NCBI GenBank assembly: GCA_019417125.1
Contig: DXVZ01000010.1
Span: forward strand, 1 to 15,201
Origin: Phascolarctobacterium sp.
GTDB taxonomy: Bacteria; Bacillota; Negativicutes; Acidaminococcales; Acidaminococcaceae
Length of the DNA: 15,201 nt
Direction of reading: 5' to 3'
In this document: positions 12,562-15,201 of the stretch, in pieces
Position numbering within the stretch: position 1 is the first letter of the stretch
Layout of the letters: each line of letters starts with the position of its first letter
The notes under the pieces: generated by a model
Database searches by the model: none
What the model was told of the DNA's origin: nothing
Seen by the model: the letters and a program-made list of their open reading frames with translations, nothing else
Made by a program: the position numbers and the translations under genes

Positions 12562-13926
12562 GTGTTTGGATTAATTATTGCAACTATTGTTACGGTAATT
12601 ACCGGGTATTTGATTATTAAAAAATATAAAGCGCAGACTGTGCTGATGGTAGCTGGCATTATACTGATGGCATGTTCCATTTTTATTGTTGGCAAGCCGC
12701 TTTTGGCAGAAAAGGCTGCGACGGGACTTGCCGGGTTTGATATCTTTAAGTATATGACGACGATTTTCCAGTCGCGTACCGCTAACCTTGGCATGATTAT
12801 TATGGCGGTAGCGGGATTTACCAGATACATGGATAAAATCGGCGCCAGCAAAGCGCTGGTAAAAATTTGCATTAAACCGCTGCAAATGTTTCATGCGCCG
12901 TACATTGTGCTGGGGCTGGGCTATATCGTCGGGCAGATTTTAAATATTTTTATCCCCAGCGCTTCGGGGCTTGGGCTTCTTTTAATGCTGACGATGTACC
13001 CGATTTTGGTAAGCCTTGGCGTAAGCAAGGAAGCTGCAACGGCGATGATTGCAACGGCATCCTGCCTTGATTTGGGGCCTGGCAGCGGCAATGCGACACT
13101 GGCGGCTAAAAACGCCGGGCTTGATGTGGCAATTTATTTTGCGGAATACCAGATTCCTGTTGCTGTGTTTGTTATGGCAGTGGTGGCAATTTCGCATATG
13201 TTTGTGCAGAAATATTTTGATAATAAACAGGGACACGTGGTTGAAAAGAAAGCTATTGAAAGCAATGACAGCGATGAAAATGAACCGGGCAAAATCTACG
13301 CAATTTTGCCGGTATTGCCGCTTATCTTAATTTTAGCGTTCAGCAAGCTGTTTATTGCCAGTATAAAAATGGACGTTATCACAGCTATGATTATCAGCGT
13401 CTTTGTTAGTATGGTGTTTGAGCTGGCAAGAAACGGTAATTTAAAAGAGGTTATGAAAAGCATTCAAACCTTTTTTGACGGTATGGGCACGCAGTTTGCG
13501 ACGGTTGTCACCCTTATCGTTGCCGGTGAGGTTTTCGCCAAAGGCTTAACATCTATCGGCGCTATTGACACGATTATAGGCTATGCCGAAAACTCGGGTT
13601 TTGGCGGTTTTGGCATGACGGTTGTAATGACGATGGTAATTGTGGTATCGGCAATAGTTATGGGCAGCGGCAACGCACCGTTCTTCGCCTTTTCGGCGCT
13701 GGCTCCTGCTGTATCCGAAATGCTTGGCATGGCGGCTGTTTTAATGCTTTTACCGATGCAGTTTGCGGCAGGCATTGCCCGCAACGTATCGCCGATTACG
13801 GCGGTTGTTGTCGCTGTTTCCGGCATTTCGCAAATCAGCCCGGTTGAAGTGGCAAAACGCAGCGCGGTGCCGATGGCGCTGGCTATCTTTACGACTCTTG
13901 CCTGCACCTTTATCTTTTGGCATTGA
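12562..13926 (+). CDS. DcuC-family anaerobic C4-dicarboxylate/organic-anion transporter
   Basis: An inner-membrane carrier of the DcuC family, whose E. coli member exchanges or exports succinate and other C4-dicarboxylates in anaerobic growth. The 454-residue product has about 12 hydrophobic segments. Matches to DcuC include SRTANLGMIIMAVAGFTRYM (71-90), IKPLQMFHAPYIVLG (104-118), IPSASGLGLLLM (131-142, equivalent to the SSATGLGVLLM stretch) and SCLDLGPGSGNATLAA (167-182, equivalent to PTSGDVVLAA). A charged cytoplasmic loop spans about 216-243. GTG 12562 is chosen over an upstream TTG at 12547 because GGAGGAG at 12549-12555 is its ribosome site and would be coding in the longer form. It forms an operon with the M20 peptidase 17 bases downstream. 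The family covers varied anions, so the substrate may be an amino-acid conjugate and not a plain dicarboxylate. Confidence 0.88.
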   Translation: MFGLIIATIVTVITGYLIIKKYKAQTVLMVAGIILMACSIFIVGKPLLAEKAATGLAGFDIFKYMTTIFQSRTANLGMIIMAVAGFTRYMDKIGASKALVKICIKPLQMFHAPYIVLGLGYIVGQILNIFIPSASGLGLLLMLTMYPILVSLGVSKEAATAMIATASCLDLGPGSGNATLAAKNAGLDVAIYFAEYQIPVAVFVMAVVAISHMFVQKYFDNKQGHVVEKKAIESNDSDENEPGKIYAILPVLPLILILAFSKLFIASIKMDVITAMIISVFVSMVFELARNGNLKEVMKSIQTFFDGMGTQFATVVTLIVAGEVFAKGLTSIGAIDTIIGYAENSGFGGFGMTVVMTMVIVVSAIVMGSGNAPFFAFSALAPAVSEMLGMAAVLMLLPMQFAAGIARNVSPITAVVVAVSGISQISPVEVAKRSAVPMALAIFTTLACTFIFWH

Positions 13927-13943
13927 TAAGGAGGTAAACGGTT

Positions 13944-15065
13944 ATGGAACTGAACGAACAGGAATATTTGAAAGAACTGGAAAATCTTGTGAATATTGAA
14001 TCGCACAGCAAAATGCCGCAGGGCACTGCCAGGGTTGCCGCTTATTTGCAGGATAAACTGCAAAAGGCAGGCTGGATTACGGAGCTTATTGACATAGGCC
14101 AGGCAGTTGGGCCGTGCCTGAAAGCCGTTAACAAACCGTGCGAAAAATATGACGTTTTGCTCATCGGGCATATGGATACAGTGTTTCCGGAAGGAACCGT
14201 CGCCGCAAGGCCGTTTACGGTAAAAGACGGGCGTTTTATGGGCCCCGGCGCTGCGGATATGAAAGGCGGCGTGCTTTATATGTACTATCTTGCCGAATAT
14301 GTAAGCCAAACACAGCTTGACGGCAATATTTGCCTGCTGTTTAATCCAGACGAGGAAATAAGTTCTACGGCTTCACGTCCGGTTATTGAAAAAGAAGCGG
14401 CAAAAGCTGCCAATGTGCTGATTTTGGAGCCGGCAAGGGCAAGCGGCGCGCTGGTTAATAAACGCAAAGGCATTGCCAAGTACGAACTGACTTTTAATGG
14501 TATTGCCGCACATGCTGGTGTTGACCCTGATAAGGGAGCCAGCGCTGTTAACGAATTTATCCGCTGGGGAGCGGAGATAATTAAACTGGGCGCGCCGGAA
14601 AAAGGCACAACAGTAAATATTGGCGTTGTGCACGGCGGCACCGGCGCTAACGTGGTTGCCGAAAAAACGGTATGCGAGATTGACGTGCGCGTTACCGAAG
14701 TTGCCGAGGCAGAACGCATCGACGCTAAATTGAAGGAATTGCAGGCAGCGCCGTTTGACAGCTGCGTAACAGTTAAAATCAGCGGCGGCTTAAAACGTCC
14801 TCCGTTTAATACAACCGAGGCATCTAAGAAGCTGTGCGGGGTTGTTAACGAGGCTGGTCGTGAGCTTGGCATCGATGTTGAATGGGTTGCAACTGGCGGC
14901 GGCAGCGACGGAAATTTTACTTCTGCCCTTGGCATACCGACGGTTGACGGTATGGGGCCGATTGGCGGCGGCGCGCATTCCGAAAAGGAATATGGCGAGG
15001 TAGCAAGCATTGTGCCGCGTTTTAAGCTTTTAACTGCCGTTGTTGAAAAACTGGTAAAAAAATAA
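13944..15065 (+). CDS. M20 family metallopeptidase (carboxypeptidase G2-like)
   Basis: A cytoplasmic two-zinc hydrolase of the M20A group nearest the glutamate carboxypeptidase (CPG2) branch, 373 residues, of usual length and with no signal peptide. Active-site residues are complete: His76 and Asp78 in IGHMDTVFPEGT (74-85), Asp105 in GPGAADMKGG (100-109), the Glu137-Glu138 pair in NPDEEIS, Glu162 in LILEPA, and His345 in GGGAHSEKEYGE (341-352). The dimerisation domain spans about 175-285 and includes GIAAHAGVDPDKGASAV (186-202). GGGSDGN (318-324) is also typical. AAGGAGG at 13928-13934 lies 9 bases before ATG 13944. CPG2-like enzymes remove C-terminal glutamate from folates or N-acyl amino acids. 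The link to the transporter upstream suggests that an imported conjugate is hydrolysed here. The exact substrate is unknown. Confidence 0.92.
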   Translation: MELNEQEYLKELENLVNIESHSKMPQGTARVAAYLQDKLQKAGWITELIDIGQAVGPCLKAVNKPCEKYDVLLIGHMDTVFPEGTVAARPFTVKDGRFMGPGAADMKGGVLYMYYLAEYVSQTQLDGNICLLFNPDEEISSTASRPVIEKEAAKAANVLILEPARASGALVNKRKGIAKYELTFNGIAAHAGVDPDKGASAVNEFIRWGAEIIKLGAPEKGTTVNIGVVHGGTGANVVAEKTVCEIDVRVTEVAEAERIDAKLKELQAAPFDSCVTVKISGGLKRPPFNTTEASKKLCGVVNEAGRELGIDVEWVATGGGSDGNFTSALGIPTVDGMGPIGGGAHSEKEYGEVASIVPRFKLLTAVVEKLVKK

Positions 15066-15078
15066 GATAAGTTTGTGG

Positions 15079-15118
15079 ACGCCGGAAAGCGCAGGTTTTC
15101 CGGCGTTAATTGTTTATA
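15079..15118 (+). terminator. Terminator-like hairpin after the M20 peptidase gene
   Basis: ACGCCGGAAA (15079-15088) pairs perfectly with TTTCCGGCGT (15097-15106) around an 8-base loop. The following T-tract is weak (TAATTGTTTAT), so termination may be incomplete or factor-assisted. Confidence 0.65.
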
Positions 15119-15183
15119 TTACAATTTTGTTACAACAAATTTAAAAAATTGACTCTTTTTCCGGCACATAAATTGTAAACTTT

Positions 15184-15192
15184 TGGTATAAT
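15184..15192 (+). promoter_or_regulatory. Extended -10 promoter at the right edge
   Basis: TGGTATAAT is a perfect TATAAT with a TGn extension. The -35 region (around 15164-15169) is not conserved. Upstream are two TTACAA hexamers 11 bases apart (15119 and 15130) and an inverted TTGTAA (15173-15178). The gene it drives lies outside the window. Confidence 0.6.
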
Positions 15193-15201
15193 ATATAGGT
15201 A

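Noticed and set aside
13581..15010. Long minus-strand frames opposite the DcuC-type and M20 genes
   Set aside because: Antisense shadows of genes with complete family motifs. Their translations show no recognisable domain.

Overview
The window looks like a chromosomal segment of a strictly anaerobic, organic-acid and amino-acid using Firmicute, most plausibly of the Negativicutes (an Acidaminococcaceae/Phascolarctobacterium-like organism). That placement is an inference. It rests on gene content (a short CstA, a DcuC-type carrier, a PerR-type regulator, the DegV/FakA pair and a two-gene LysO), on strong AGGAGG ribosome sites with occasional GTG and TTG starts, and on mixed base composition. 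No rRNA, tRNA, CRISPR array, phage gene or transposase is present. The first 12 bases are identical to the 3' end of the Tn5/Nextera mosaic end, so position 1 is almost certainly an assembly contig end carrying leftover library adapter.

Layout: (1) 13-3002, AT-rich: a PucR-type regulator and an MFS permease, probably one transcription unit, closed by a terminator whose loop holds a 14-bp tandem duplication. (2) 3045-4878: a single-gene cstA (pyruvate/peptide transporter family) with a promoter next to a palindrome and a strong terminator. (3) 4924-5573: a single gene for a small exported protein of unknown function. (4) 5605-8230: degV (FakB-like) and fakA-like genes, together a fatty acid kinase system. 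(5) 8247-9177: a lysine exporter of the LysO family encoded as two overlapping genes. (6) 9178-9548: a gene-free stretch with two hairpins that resembles a dispersed intergenic repeat. (7) 9594-11759, minus strand: tex. (8) 11860-12422: a divergently transcribed PerR-type regulator with an excellent promoter and its own terminator. (9) 12523-15118: a DcuC-family carrier and an M20 (carboxypeptidase G2-like) peptidase in one operon. The window ends just inside a new promoter (15184-15192), whose gene lies beyond the edge.

Read together, most genes concern import or export of small organic and amino acids (MFS, CstA, LysO, DcuC plus peptidase) and recycling of exogenous fatty acids (FakA/FakB), with tex and perR as housekeeping or stress functions. 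I do not see a clearly new biological system. The points most worth following are the adapter remnant, the DcuC-M20 pair, the structured element at 9300-9483, the exported protein at 4969 and the hairpin in the perR leader.
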